DNA from: a virus
Virus record (IMG/VR): IMGVR_UViG_3300006754_000220
Location: 1-21,840 of that record
Length of the DNA stretch: 21,840 nt
Strand: one strand, 5' to 3'
Position numbers and translations under genes: made by a program. The notes under the pieces were generated by a model that ran no database searches, was not told where the DNA came from, and worked only from the letters and a program-made list of their open reading frames with translations. This document shows, piece by piece, positions 1-6,587 of this stretch. The stretch's first letter is position 1, and each line of letters starts with the position of its first letter.

Positions 1-1
1 A

Positions 2-115
2 GAAATGATTAAGGCTGTAAATGCTGTTCACGAAAGATTAGAACGAATGGAACGTAGATTAACTTTAATGGAAAAAGTTTTAGAGGAAATCGCAAAAGGA
101 AAAGGAGAAAGATAA
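2..115 (+). CDS. C-terminal end of a small charged coiled-coil protein (partial)
   Basis: An open frame enters from the left edge and ends at TAA 113-115, leaving 37 residues (visible end: EEIAKGKGER). It is a highly charged helix with heptad-like spacing of Leu, Met and Val (ERLERMERRLTLMEKVLEEI), so a short coiled coil is likely. Its stop overlaps the ATG of the next gene (TAATG), and AAAGGAGA lies within its last codons, so it serves as the leader for that gene. Small coiled-coil proteins placed before a small membrane protein occur in phage lysis cassettes of the XhlA type, but no endolysin is visible here. The function is unknown. Confidence 0.6.
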   Translation, partial: EMIKAVNAVHERLERMERRLTLMEKVLEEIAKGKGER

Positions 116-297
116 TGAAAGCACCTGAAAGAACTGATAGGTTTTTATTACCCACTATGACAGTGGTAGGTAGTATTTTATTAATAGGAGATATATGGGG
201 AGGGATGAGCTCATACTGGGCTCTTCTATATGGTCCATTATTATTAATGGGGCATGGACAAGAATATAAATTCTTAGATTTAATTAGGAAACACTAA
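115..297 (+). CDS. Small membrane protein, holin-like candidate at best
   Basis: A 60-residue protein with a charged N-terminus (MKAPERTDRF), a first hydrophobic segment at about residues 11-29 and a second at about 34-46, then a charged tail ending LIRKH. The size and two-segment topology would fit a small holin or another phage inner-membrane protein, but there is no family motif to decide. The start is fixed by the TAATG overlap with the preceding gene and by AAGGAGA just upstream. Its own stop overlaps the next ATG in the same way. No lysis enzyme is adjacent in the visible sequence, so holin is a guess from topology only. Confidence 0.6.
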   Translation: MKAPERTDRFLLPTMTVVGSILLIGDIWGGMSSYWALLYGPLLLMGHGQEYKFLDLIRKH

Positions 298-845
298 TGA
301 CAAACAAGGTTGCTATTGTAGGCAATGGACCAGCAAGGAATTTATATCCAGGAACTTTCGATGGAGACGTATGTCTTAATAATGTTCCTCAACTTAATGT
401 TGAATATAATTTTACAAGCATAGTTGATAGAAGATGTTTTGAATATATTCATAAAGAGAAATTACATTTTCCTAAACCTATTTTAACTACTAACGAATTA
501 TTTGAGCTGTCAAAGAAGTGGCAGTTTACAACTGAAGTCAAACCAGTATACGAATTAAAATTAATGAATTCGGCAACTACTGCGGCATACTACTTTGCTC
601 AGACATATGATGAAATATGGTTATATGGGTGTAATGCTTTATGGAGCACAGAAGTAAGTAGTCATCAAGACGAAATTATATATAGACACAAAAGAAGGAA
701 TGATCTATATCAGCAATGGCGAACTAAATGGGAACAAGTTTGGATTACTGATAAAAAGTTTGTTATAGTGTGTCCAGAAGGGACAGAAGGAATTGATTAT
801 GGCGACAACGTCAAATGGAACAGCCCCAGCCCTCTATCTGCTTAA
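297..845 (+). CDS. Glycosyltransferase-like protein, Rossmann type (GT42/DUF115-like)
   Basis: A protein of 182 residues. The N-terminus KVAIVGNGPARN matches the glycine-rich nucleotide-sugar loop seen in Campylobacter Cst-type sialyltransferases (GT42) and in DUF115/MAF-like proteins, where the loop reads like AGNGPS. A second segment at about residues 92-115 (NSATTAAYYFAQTYDEIWLYGCN) resembles the SG-x-A-x-x-A helix followed by the strand that ends at the CMP-binding pocket in those families. The C-terminal half carries basic and aromatic residues (HKRRNDLYQQWRTKW). It is much shorter than Cst-II (about 290 residues), so it is a minimal domain and its activity is not assured. It lies just before the adhesin block. 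A role in glycan modification of virion or host surface is inference. Confidence 0.45.
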   Translation: MTNKVAIVGNGPARNLYPGTFDGDVCLNNVPQLNVEYNFTSIVDRRCFEYIHKEKLHFPKPILTTNELFELSKKWQFTTEVKPVYELKLMNSATTAAYYFAQTYDEIWLYGCNALWSTEVSSHQDEIIYRHKRRNDLYQQWRTKWEQVWITDKKFVIVCPEGTEGIDYGDNVKWNSPSPLSA

Positions 846-871
846 TCACTGCTGGGAATTCGTGATTAAGC
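840..871 (+). other. Perfect 10-bp stem-loop spanning a stop codon
   Basis: GCTTAATCAC at 840-849 pairs perfectly with GTGATTAAGC at 862-871 around a 12-nt loop. The left arm contains the TAA stop (843-845) of the glycosyltransferase-like gene. What follows is CCCTTATTG and then T-rich sequence rather than a clean T run, so it is a poor intrinsic terminator. It may end, process or protect the 3' end of the upstream transcript. Confidence 0.5.
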
Positions 872-900
872 CCTTATTGAAGTCTTTATTATTCAAAAGT

Positions 901-908
901 CATAAATA
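901..908 (+). promoter_or_regulatory. Late-promoter-like box CATAAATA, copy 1
   Basis: CATAAATA lies 35 nt upstream of the ATG at 943. It is one of four ATAAATA boxes in the window, each in an intergenic gap, and it resembles the T4 late promoter core TATAAATA. A weaker sigma-70 reading is possible: TTGAAG at 877-882, an 18-nt spacer, then CATAAA. The gene start also has AGGAG at 932-936. Confidence 0.5.
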
Positions 909-942
909 AGTGTGTGGAACGGAAACCAATTAGGAGCTTTTA

Positions 943-1785
943 ATGACTATTACACTCAGACAAGAATCAGCGACAGGGGCAACAACAAAAGGCTCCTCGT
1001 TAACATTCGCAGAATTAGATAATAATTTTAAACATTTATTAAACCTTGGAACAGTCCAAGTAACAGCAGACTCAGGAACAGCACAAACATTAGGTGAGTC
1101 AGGTGTTCATTCAATACTTACTATTGCAGGAGCAGGTGGGGCATCAACAGCCATAGCGGCACCAGATAGTGCTGGAGAAACAGTAGTAACAGTTACATCA
1201 AGTGGAATTTCAAATGTTGTTGAAGATACAACACCGCAACTTGGCGGAGCATTAGATGTTAATGGACAAAACATTGTTTCAGTATCAAATGGCAATATTG
1301 CTATTGTCCCAAATGGATCAGGAAACATTTCTTTAACTCCAACATCAGGAAATATAACTTTAGGTGCAACTAACTATCCAACAGCAGATGGTAGTGCGGA
1401 TCAATGGATTACAACTGCAGGAAACGGAACTTTAAGTTGGACAAATAACTTATATAACGCAACATTAAAAGATTATAAAGAAACAATTTACGCCAGCGGA
1501 GCTACAACAGGAACAATTACTCCTAATTGCACCAACGGCAATGTTCAATCAATAACACTAACAGGTTCTATTACGTTAAATGCTCTTGGTAGTCCAGAAG
1601 CTGGACATAGCATGACATTGATTGTTAGACAACCATCATCAGGCGGACCATACACATTATCTTCGTCAATGAAATTTGCAGGTGGAACAAAAACATTATC
1701 CACTACTGCAAATGCTTATGATATTATTAGTGTAGTTTACGACGGAACAAATTATTACGCATCGCTGTCAACAGATTTTAGTTAA
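943..1785 (+). CDS. Tail fibre / virion adhesin protein
   Basis: A protein of 280 residues, rich in Ser, Thr, Gly, Ala and Asn with very little charge. The N-terminus (MTITLRQESATGATTKGSSL, then TFAELDNNF) is a module I recognise from many marine phage structural proteins and is probably the virion-attachment end. A middle part with short glycine and asparagine-rich repeats follows (QLGGALDVNGQNI, SNGNIAIVPNGSGNISL), typical of fibre shafts. The C-terminal ~115 residues look like a beta-rich head domain ending in SVVYDGTNYYASLSTDFS. It is the first gene after the putative late box and has a good AGGAG site. It is probably part of the host-contact apparatus. The exact position on the virion cannot be told. 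Confidence 0.7.
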   Translation: MTITLRQESATGATTKGSSLTFAELDNNFKHLLNLGTVQVTADSGTAQTLGESGVHSILTIAGAGGASTAIAAPDSAGETVVTVTSSGISNVVEDTTPQLGGALDVNGQNIVSVSNGNIAIVPNGSGNISLTPTSGNITLGATNYPTADGSADQWITTAGNGTLSWTNNLYNATLKDYKETIYASGATTGTITPNCTNGNVQSITLTGSITLNALGSPEAGHSMTLIVRQPSSGGPYTLSSSMKFAGGTKTLSTTANAYDIISVVYDGTNYYASLSTDFS

Positions 1786-1797
1786 GGAGATTATAAT

Positions 1798-3351
1798 ATG
1801 CCTTTAGGAGCATTTAGATTAAACAGTCTTGCTAAACTTCAATCAGCAGGCGCAGTAAATTATATCTGGGACGACATTTATTATTTGGATGAAACTGACT
1901 GGGAAACAGTAGAACAAGACAGTGGAACAGCGGCTTGCGGAATTCATATATCAGAAGATGATGGCACTAAGATGTATCTTCTGCATACAAATGATAAGAT
2001 ATATCAGTATACACTTTCAACAGCCTACGACGTTAGCTCAGCCTCTTATGCTTCTAAGACAATAGACTTGTCCAGCGAAGGCGACATGAAAACAGATATG
2101 TGGATGAGTGAAGACGGTGTTAAACTTTTCCTTTGTGGAAGAACTTTAGACACAGTTCGTTCATACACAATGAGCACACCCTGGGATATTTCAACTGTAA
2201 GTTATGACAGTAAAAGTTTAGACGTTAGTGCTAAAGAAACAGCCCCAAGGGGAATATTTGTTGGCGACGACGGTGCAGAACTTTATGTTGTTGGCACTAT
2301 AAATGCAGACATCCATCAGTATACAATGTCTACGCCATATGATTTAGCGACTGCTAGTTTTACAGCAACTAAAGATACAAGTGGTGAAGCAGTAGGACAA
2401 GCACACGGAATTCAATTTAATAGAAATGGCGAAGTTTGTATTATGTCTAACGGTGACACCTCTAAATGGCAAGAATATAATTTAAGCACACCTTGGGATA
2501 TTTCAACAGCGTCAGCAGGGACTAGTAGAACTAGAACTTATGAATGGATTCCAACAGGAATGTATATTACTCCAGACGGGAAAAATGTTTATGGAACAAC
2601 AAGTCCTGACTACGCATATGATCGCATTTCACAATATAAATTAACTACAGGTATTACAATGGCGGCAGATTCTTTTAGTGCAAACTTAGAATTAGCTGTT
2701 CCTTATGCTTACAAACTGTCAGGGTTTTCAGATGTTGCACCTCGTAGAAATGCAGGTTTAACAACAAACCTTGATTGGTATGGTGGAAGTCCTAAGAGTC
2801 GTGCTACAATGGTAGCGGCAGGGACAGCATTTAAATTCGCTGACTATGGTGGATGTGGAAAATTTGATCAGTCAGGTTCTCTTATAGCGAGTTACCATGC
2901 TACAAAGTATCCAGTAACATTTCCAACTTGTGCATCTGGCACTAATAGTTATTGTGTTGAATTTTGGATCAAAGCCACTGACGCAACTACTAATAATAAC
3001 TGGCACCTTAGTTCAGGCGACAGCGGAGGACGTTGGTTGTTTGGATTTAATACTGGTTCAACTATAAGTTTTGGTAATGAAAATAATATTGGTATAGGAA
3101 CTTCATGGACTCATATTGCTATTGTTTTACACAGTGGCACGAAGTATTTCTACAAAGATGGCGTTAACCAAGGAGCATGGTATTCTGGTAATACAGGATT
3201 TACAGATCTTCACGTTGGAGCTTTCACGGCATCAGCAGGTGCAAACTTTAGAGGGTATATGCAAGACTTAAGAGTTTATGTTGGCACTCATAAGTATCCA
3301 AGTGGCACTACATTTACACCGCCAACCCAAATGGTATCAAGTTTTTCATAA
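1798..3351 (+). CDS. Adhesin with propeller-like repeats and a LamG/ConA-like lectin domain
   Basis: A protein of 517 residues. Residues ~45-290 hold five imperfect repeats of about 50 residues. Each starts with a pattern like GIxxxxDGxxxY and ends with a signature like IYQYTLSTxxDxSTAS (IYQYTLSTAYDVSSAS, SYTMSTPWDISTVS, HQYTMSTPYDLATAS, EYNLSTPWDISTAS). This suits beta-propeller blades. Residues ~350-510 look like a concanavalin A/laminin-G type sandwich: CVEFWIKATD, then WTHIAIVLHSGTKYFYKDGV, then FRGYMQDLRVYVG. These domains usually bind carbohydrate. It sits between two fibre-like genes, with a GGAGAT site 5' of its ATG. It is likely a receptor-binding protein, and the ligand is unknown. 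Confidence 0.7.
   Translation: MPLGAFRLNSLAKLQSAGAVNYIWDDIYYLDETDWETVEQDSGTAACGIHISEDDGTKMYLLHTNDKIYQYTLSTAYDVSSASYASKTIDLSSEGDMKTDMWMSEDGVKLFLCGRTLDTVRSYTMSTPWDISTVSYDSKSLDVSAKETAPRGIFVGDDGAELYVVGTINADIHQYTMSTPYDLATASFTATKDTSGEAVGQAHGIQFNRNGEVCIMSNGDTSKWQEYNLSTPWDISTASAGTSRTRTYEWIPTGMYITPDGKNVYGTTSPDYAYDRISQYKLTTGITMAADSFSANLELAVPYAYKLSGFSDVAPRRNAGLTTNLDWYGGSPKSRATMVAAGTAFKFADYGGCGKFDQSGSLIASYHATKYPVTFPTCASGTNSYCVEFWIKATDATTNNNWHLSSGDSGGRWLFGFNTGSTISFGNENNIGIGTSWTHIAIVLHSGTKYFYKDGVNQGAWYSGNTGFTDLHVGAFTASAGANFRGYMQDLRVYVGTHKYPSGTTFTPPTQMVSSFS
2173..2507 (+). repeat. Direct nucleotide repeats under the propeller blades
   Basis: The 23-nt segments at 2173-2195 and 2485-2507 are identical except for one base (AGCACACCCTGGG against AGCACACCTTGGG, then a shared ATATTTCAAC). 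They encode the STPWDIST part of blades two and four. Related but more diverged copies encode the same point of the other blades. This suggests recent duplication or gene conversion within the gene. Confidence 0.65.
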
Positions 3352-3360
3352 GGAATAATA

Positions 3361-3516
3361 ATGGCTATAAAATATACTGTATATTACACAAAAGACTCAG
3401 AAGAAAAAACACATATTCATAATTTTGATAATGAACCAACTTGGACAGAACTTGAAGCAATTAAAGATGATTTCGAGTATGACGAAATAACAAATTGGGT
3501 TAGGGAGGATGTATAA
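3361..3516 (+). CDS. Small acidic protein, unknown function
   Basis: A 51-residue ORF (MAIKYTVYYTKDSEEKTHIH ... NWVREDV), strongly acidic, with an aromatic-rich N-terminus that could form a beta strand. No membrane segment and no known motif. It is supported by the context: AAGGAAT at 3350-3356 precedes the ATG, it fills the gap between two adhesin genes, and its TAA overlaps the next ATG as TAATG. A regulator or chaperone of the neighbouring fibre protein would be plausible, but this is only positional inference. Confidence 0.65.
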   Translation: MAIKYTVYYTKDSEEKTHIHNFDNEPTWTELEAIKDDFEYDEITNWVREDV

Positions 3517-4142
3517 TGGCATGGCCTAGTGGAAGTAAAGCACCAACTACAAATGTAGATGCCGGCACAGATTCAATTACAAGTGCAAGAGCAGATATTA
3601 AACAAAACATTGATAATGTCAATGACATTATTGATCACTTAAACATTTCTTCCCCAACAGATGGAGACGTATTAAAATATAGTTCTTCAAGTGGTAAGTG
3701 GGAACAAGTAGCATCAACGTCAATAAGCAGTAATACTAAATTTGCAGTTTTCAACAGGGCTTCCACAGGCACAGATGAATTAGTGAGTGGCACTACCTAT
3801 AGAGCAGGCCTTAATGTCCACCTCGATCCAGATAGTATTATGGGTGCTATGGATTCAGCAGGCGGTAATACTTTTGATCTAAGTGCAGGAAGTTATATTA
3901 TAATGCCAATGAGCATTATGGCAGACAGTAATACTGCCGATATTAGTTTATGGAATGATACAGATGACAGTTTAATTCTTACTGGGAGTTGGGATCAAGT
4001 CCATAACATTGATGAAGCTATATTAGAATTCCTTAATCCTACATTTACATTAGCCGGCACTAAAACTTGCAGTTGGCGTCAGACTTACTCTGGAATGACA
4101 TTGGGTAGTTACGCTGGAACACATCTGCTTATTAAAATATAA
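3516..4142 (+). CDS. Virion fibre protein with a marine-phage N-terminal module
   Basis: A protein of 208 residues. The first ~45 residues (MAWPSGSKAPTTNVDAGTDS, then ITSARADIKQNIDNVNDIID) form a module found at the N-terminus of many marine phage fibre-like proteins and probably fold as a helical attachment region. A linker GDVLKYSSSSGKWEQV follows, a motif common before fibre head domains. The last ~130 residues are beta-rich (FAVFNRASTGTDELVSGTTY ... GSYAGTHLLIKI) and could be a jelly-roll head. It is coupled to the small gene upstream by TAATG. The role in host binding is inferred from composition and place. Confidence 0.65.
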   Translation: MAWPSGSKAPTTNVDAGTDSITSARADIKQNIDNVNDIIDHLNISSPTDGDVLKYSSSSGKWEQVASTSISSNTKFAVFNRASTGTDELVSGTTYRAGLNVHLDPDSIMGAMDSAGGNTFDLSAGSYIIMPMSIMADSNTADISLWNDTDDSLILTGSWDQVHNIDEAILEFLNPTFTLAGTKTCSWRQTYSGMTLGSYAGTHLLIKI

Positions 4143-4181
4143 AACATAATTAACCACATACTCTTTATTAGATTGTTATCC

Positions 4182-4189
4182 AATAAATA
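4182..4189 (+). promoter_or_regulatory. Late-promoter-like box AATAAATA, copy 2
   Basis: AATAAATA lies 44 nt upstream of the ATG at 4233 in a 90-bp gap. A perfect 10-bp palindrome TGTTATAACA (4194-4203) follows five bases later, roughly where transcription would start. No good -35 element is visible at 16-18 bp. The next gene has AAGGAG at 4219-4224. Confidence 0.5.
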
Positions 4190-4232
4190 GTAATGTTATA
4201 ACAAACAAGTAAAAACCTTAAGGAGTTTATAA

Positions 4233-4676
4233 ATGAGCAACGCATCAAATTATACCGAGGATCGCACTTTAGATTATTGGTTAAAAGCAAATTCGGCGTC
4301 TTCTACTTCTCCTTCTACTGTCTATATTGCACTTTTTACAAGTGACGACTCAGCAGGAGCGACATTAGAAAACTTAGAAGCGGGAACATTAACTAACGAA
4401 GTAACAACATCAGGAACAGCATACGTCAGACAAACAATAGCCTTTGGAGCTATTTCAAATGGTAGTGTTTCGTCTAGTGGAACAGTAACATGGACAACAG
4501 CAACTGCCAATTACGGCACAGTAACACACGTGGCCATTATGGACACTAATTCTACAAGTGATTCAGCAGGTGCAGGAAACGTTCTTTTCTATGGTGCTTT
4601 AACATCAGCCAAAATCATAGAAACGGGTGACACGTTTCAAATTACAGCAGGTTCACTTACGGTATCATTAGCATAA
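4233..4676 (+). CDS. Small virion protein of the MSNASNY type
   Basis: A protein of 147 residues. MSNASNYTEDRTLDYWLK, then VYIALFTSD, VRQTIAFGAISNGSVSSSGT, YGTVTHVAIMD and GNVLFYGALTSAKIIETGDTF match a widespread family of small phage virion-associated proteins, usually annotated as hypothetical or tail-fibre-associated. The pattern is a beta sandwich built from Ser/Thr-rich strands. It is full length for that family (about 130-150 residues) and heads the second putative late unit. I know the family only as a structural or fibre-region protein and no activity is known to me. Confidence 0.65.
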   Translation: MSNASNYTEDRTLDYWLKANSASSTSPSTVYIALFTSDDSAGATLENLEAGTLTNEVTTSGTAYVRQTIAFGAISNGSVSSSGTVTWTTATANYGTVTHVAIMDTNSTSDSAGAGNVLFYGALTSAKIIETGDTFQITAGSLTVSLA

Positions 4677-4700
4677 TAGTCACTTTAAGGAGTCCTTCTT

Positions 4701-5927
4701 GTGACGCAATATGTTAATTCTGCTAGTTATATTGCCGATGACTATGTAACTTCCGATTACATAGGAACGACGGCTGACGAATATGTTACTTCAGGTTATG
4801 TAAGTGGTATTACCTACGGTGAAGCATCGCTTACATCTTCTGCGGCAACATTAACAGCCACAGCCACCTTTGCAATATTTGGAACTGCTACTCTTAGCAG
4901 TTCAGCTACATTAACAGCAACCCCTACAAGAATACGTTATGGCGATGGTGCATTAACATCTACTGCATCATTAACTGCCTCTGGTGCAAGATCTAGAAAT
5001 GGTAGTGCGTCATTAGAAGCCAATGTTGGTGGAACTACTTGGGAAAATGCAGGCACATGGGACAATCCTCGACAAGAGGTTTGGAATAGTTTTACTGTTG
5101 ACGCCCTTATAGTTCTACTAGGAGAAGCTAACCTTTCAAGTGCATTTACACTTACAGCAGACGGAGATTACACAGCAAGTGGAATTAGTATTGTTGCAAG
5201 TGCAGGAACACTAACAGCAACCCCTAATAGAATTAGGAATGCTGAATCTAGTATTAGTGCCTTTGTAACTACTGTTCAAGTAGCCGCAAGAACAAGAACA
5301 TTTGGTGCAGAATTAACAAGCTCGTTTAATTTAACAGCTGAGGCAGTAGTTGTTAAAACAGGTGAAGCCGCTCTTTCTACATCTTGTTCACTTACAGCAG
5401 ACGGCGGAGTAATAAGAGAAGGCATATCAATACAAGCCAGCCTTGGCACATTAACAGTTGCCGCTGATAGAATTAGAACTAGTAGTGCAAGTTTAAGTGG
5501 TGCATTTAATTTAACAGCCGTTGCTACAATAAATGGTGAAGCAAGTCTAAGTTCAAGTGCAACATTAACAGTTGACGGCAATGCAACCTTTGTTGGGTCA
5601 TCATCTTTAAGCACAACCACTAGTCTTAGTGCATTAGGCGGAGTATTATTTTCTGGAGCGGCTTCGTTAACGGCATTTAATACAGTTGTTACAGTTGGAT
5701 CCATTTACACTATTGATCCATATAGGGTATATTCTATACCATCTGACACTAGAATTTTGCAAATAGTGGAAGAACCCCGCAAATCTACAGTGAAAACAGA
5801 AAATCGTGTAAATAGTATTATAGATGAGACACGTGATATTGCAGTGAAGAGCGAAACACGAAAATCAATAGTTCAAACATTAACTTTGGTGGAAACTGCA
5901 ACTTCACCATTGGATACAAGGGAATAG
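4701..5927 (+). CDS. Repetitive fibre-like protein of ~20-residue repeats
   Basis: A protein of 408 residues. It starts at GTG, supported by TTAAGGAGT at 4684-4692 and by adjacency to the previous gene. After an N-terminal segment with its own short repeats (YIADDYVTSDYI, EYVTSGYVSG), about 13 repeats of 18-22 residues run from residue ~40 to ~330, with the core G-x-A-x-L-x-S-x-x-x-L-T-A. They are interrupted once by a tryptophan-rich insert (TTWENAGTWDNPRQEVWN). The C-terminal ~60 residues switch to a charged repeat of the E-x-R-x-x-x-V type (EEPRKSTV, ETRDIAV, ETRKSIV). This is a fibrous virion component or spacer; similar repeat proteins lie beside fibre genes in marine phages. Enzymatic function is unlikely. 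Confidence 0.6.
   Translation: MTQYVNSASYIADDYVTSDYIGTTADEYVTSGYVSGITYGEASLTSSAATLTATATFAIFGTATLSSSATLTATPTRIRYGDGALTSTASLTASGARSRNGSASLEANVGGTTWENAGTWDNPRQEVWNSFTVDALIVLLGEANLSSAFTLTADGDYTASGISIVASAGTLTATPNRIRNAESSISAFVTTVQVAARTRTFGAELTSSFNLTAEAVVVKTGEAALSTSCSLTADGGVIREGISIQASLGTLTVAADRIRTSSASLSGAFNLTAVATINGEASLSSSATLTVDGNATFVGSSSLSTTTSLSALGGVLFSGAASLTAFNTVVTVGSIYTIDPYRVYSIPSDTRILQIVEEPRKSTVKTENRVNSIIDETRDIAVKSETRKSIVQTLTLVETATSPLDTRE
4818..5690 (+). repeat. Degenerate ~60-bp tandem repeats inside the repetitive fibre gene
   Basis: Units coding for LSSSATLTA-like segments recur about every 60 bp. Some nucleotide blocks are still identical, for instance AACAGCAACCCCTA at 4913 and again 300 bp later at 5213, and CTTACAGCAGACGG at 5151 and 5391. 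Preserved identity between distant units suggests that the array can expand or contract by recombination. Confidence 0.6.
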
Positions 5928-5930
5928 AGA

Positions 5931-6260
5931 ATGCCAACACTAACAGGATTTCAAGAAGATAGGGTAGGTGCATGGATTGAGAAGGATCCATATGCTGTCC
6001 TAGATTATTCTCTTGATTGGACTAATTGGATGCCAACAGGCGATACAATATCATCAATCACAGTTACAGCTGAAACAATAGATGGTGACGCTTCAGCATT
6101 AGCAATAGATTCTTCATCTAACACCAACTATATTGTAACAGCAAATATATCAGGTGGAACAGCTGGCAATATCTACAATGTAGAATATAAAATGATAACA
6201 GCAAATGGATTACGTGATTCAAGAAACTTTAGAATTAAAGTATTAGAGAGACAAGCATAA
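5931..6260 (+). CDS. Fibre-tail adaptor-like protein
   Basis: A protein of 109 residues. The pattern is EKDPYAVLDYSLDWTNWMPTGDTISS, a strand-rich middle (YIVTANISGGTAGNIYNVEY) and DSRNFRIKVLERQ. This matches the small phage family often annotated as fibre-tail adaptor: a DPxAxLDYxxDWxxWL motif near the N-terminus, then an SGGTAGxxYxV core and an R-x-F-x-I-x-V end. It forms a small immunoglobulin-like sandwich. It sits immediately before the terminase genes and overlaps TerS by TAATG, closing the adhesin block. The family match is from memory of the motif. Confidence 0.65.
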   Translation: MPTLTGFQEDRVGAWIEKDPYAVLDYSLDWTNWMPTGDTISSITVTAETIDGDASALAIDSSSNTNYIVTANISGGTAGNIYNVEYKMITANGLRDSRNFRIKVLERQA

Positions 6261-6586
6261 TGAGTGAAGATAATAAAAACCACCCGGGCTCAAAAAAGAA
6301 AACTATAGATAGAGATCTAGTTTATAAACTTGCTTGTATTCAGTGCAGTGATCAAGAGATTGCAGAAGTAGTAGGCGTAACAGCTAACCTGCTTAGAAAA
6401 AGATTTAGAGCATTATTAGAAAAAGGTAAAGAAACAGGTAAGCAAAGTCTTAGACGTTCAATGTGGGAAAAAGCAATGAATGGTGATACAAGAATTCAAA
6501 TCTTTTTGTCAAAACAATATTTAGGTATGAAAGACGCACCAGAAGATATACACAACAACACACCTCTTCCGTGGGAGGACAAATAA
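6260..6586 (+). CDS. terS: Terminase small subunit-like DNA-binding protein
   Basis: A protein of 108 residues. After a basic N-terminus (HPGSKKKTIDR), residues ~18-50 form a helix-turn-helix with the cadence CSDQEIAEVVGVTANLLRKR. A helical part follows and then RRSMWEKAMNGDTRIQIFLS and KQYLGMKD, the segment seen in many small terminase-like phage proteins. TerS recognises the packaging site and loads the large subunit. The position immediately upstream of terL, two bases away, is the usual one. The length is short but normal for compact TerS proteins. A pac or cos site was not identified. Confidence 0.7.
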   Translation: MSEDNKNHPGSKKKTIDRDLVYKLACIQCSDQEIAEVVGVTANLLRKRFRALLEKGKETGKQSLRRSMWEKAMNGDTRIQIFLSKQYLGMKDAPEDIHNNTPLPWEDK

Positions 6587-6587
6587 T

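Noticed and set aside
1107-1328. Antisense open frames inside the fibre, tape measure, portal and J genes
   Set aside because: All are opposite strong genes, lack ribosome sites and promoters, and reflect the absence of stops opposite Ser/Thr/Ala-rich codons.
4684-4700. Hairpin AAGGAGTCCTT hiding the ribosome site of the repetitive fibre gene
   Set aside because: The stem is only four pairs with a three-base loop, too weak to support a regulatory claim.
4818-5690. CRISPR array
   Set aside because: The ~60-bp repeats are degenerate, stay in one reading frame and encode a repetitive protein; there are no unique spacers between identical repeats.
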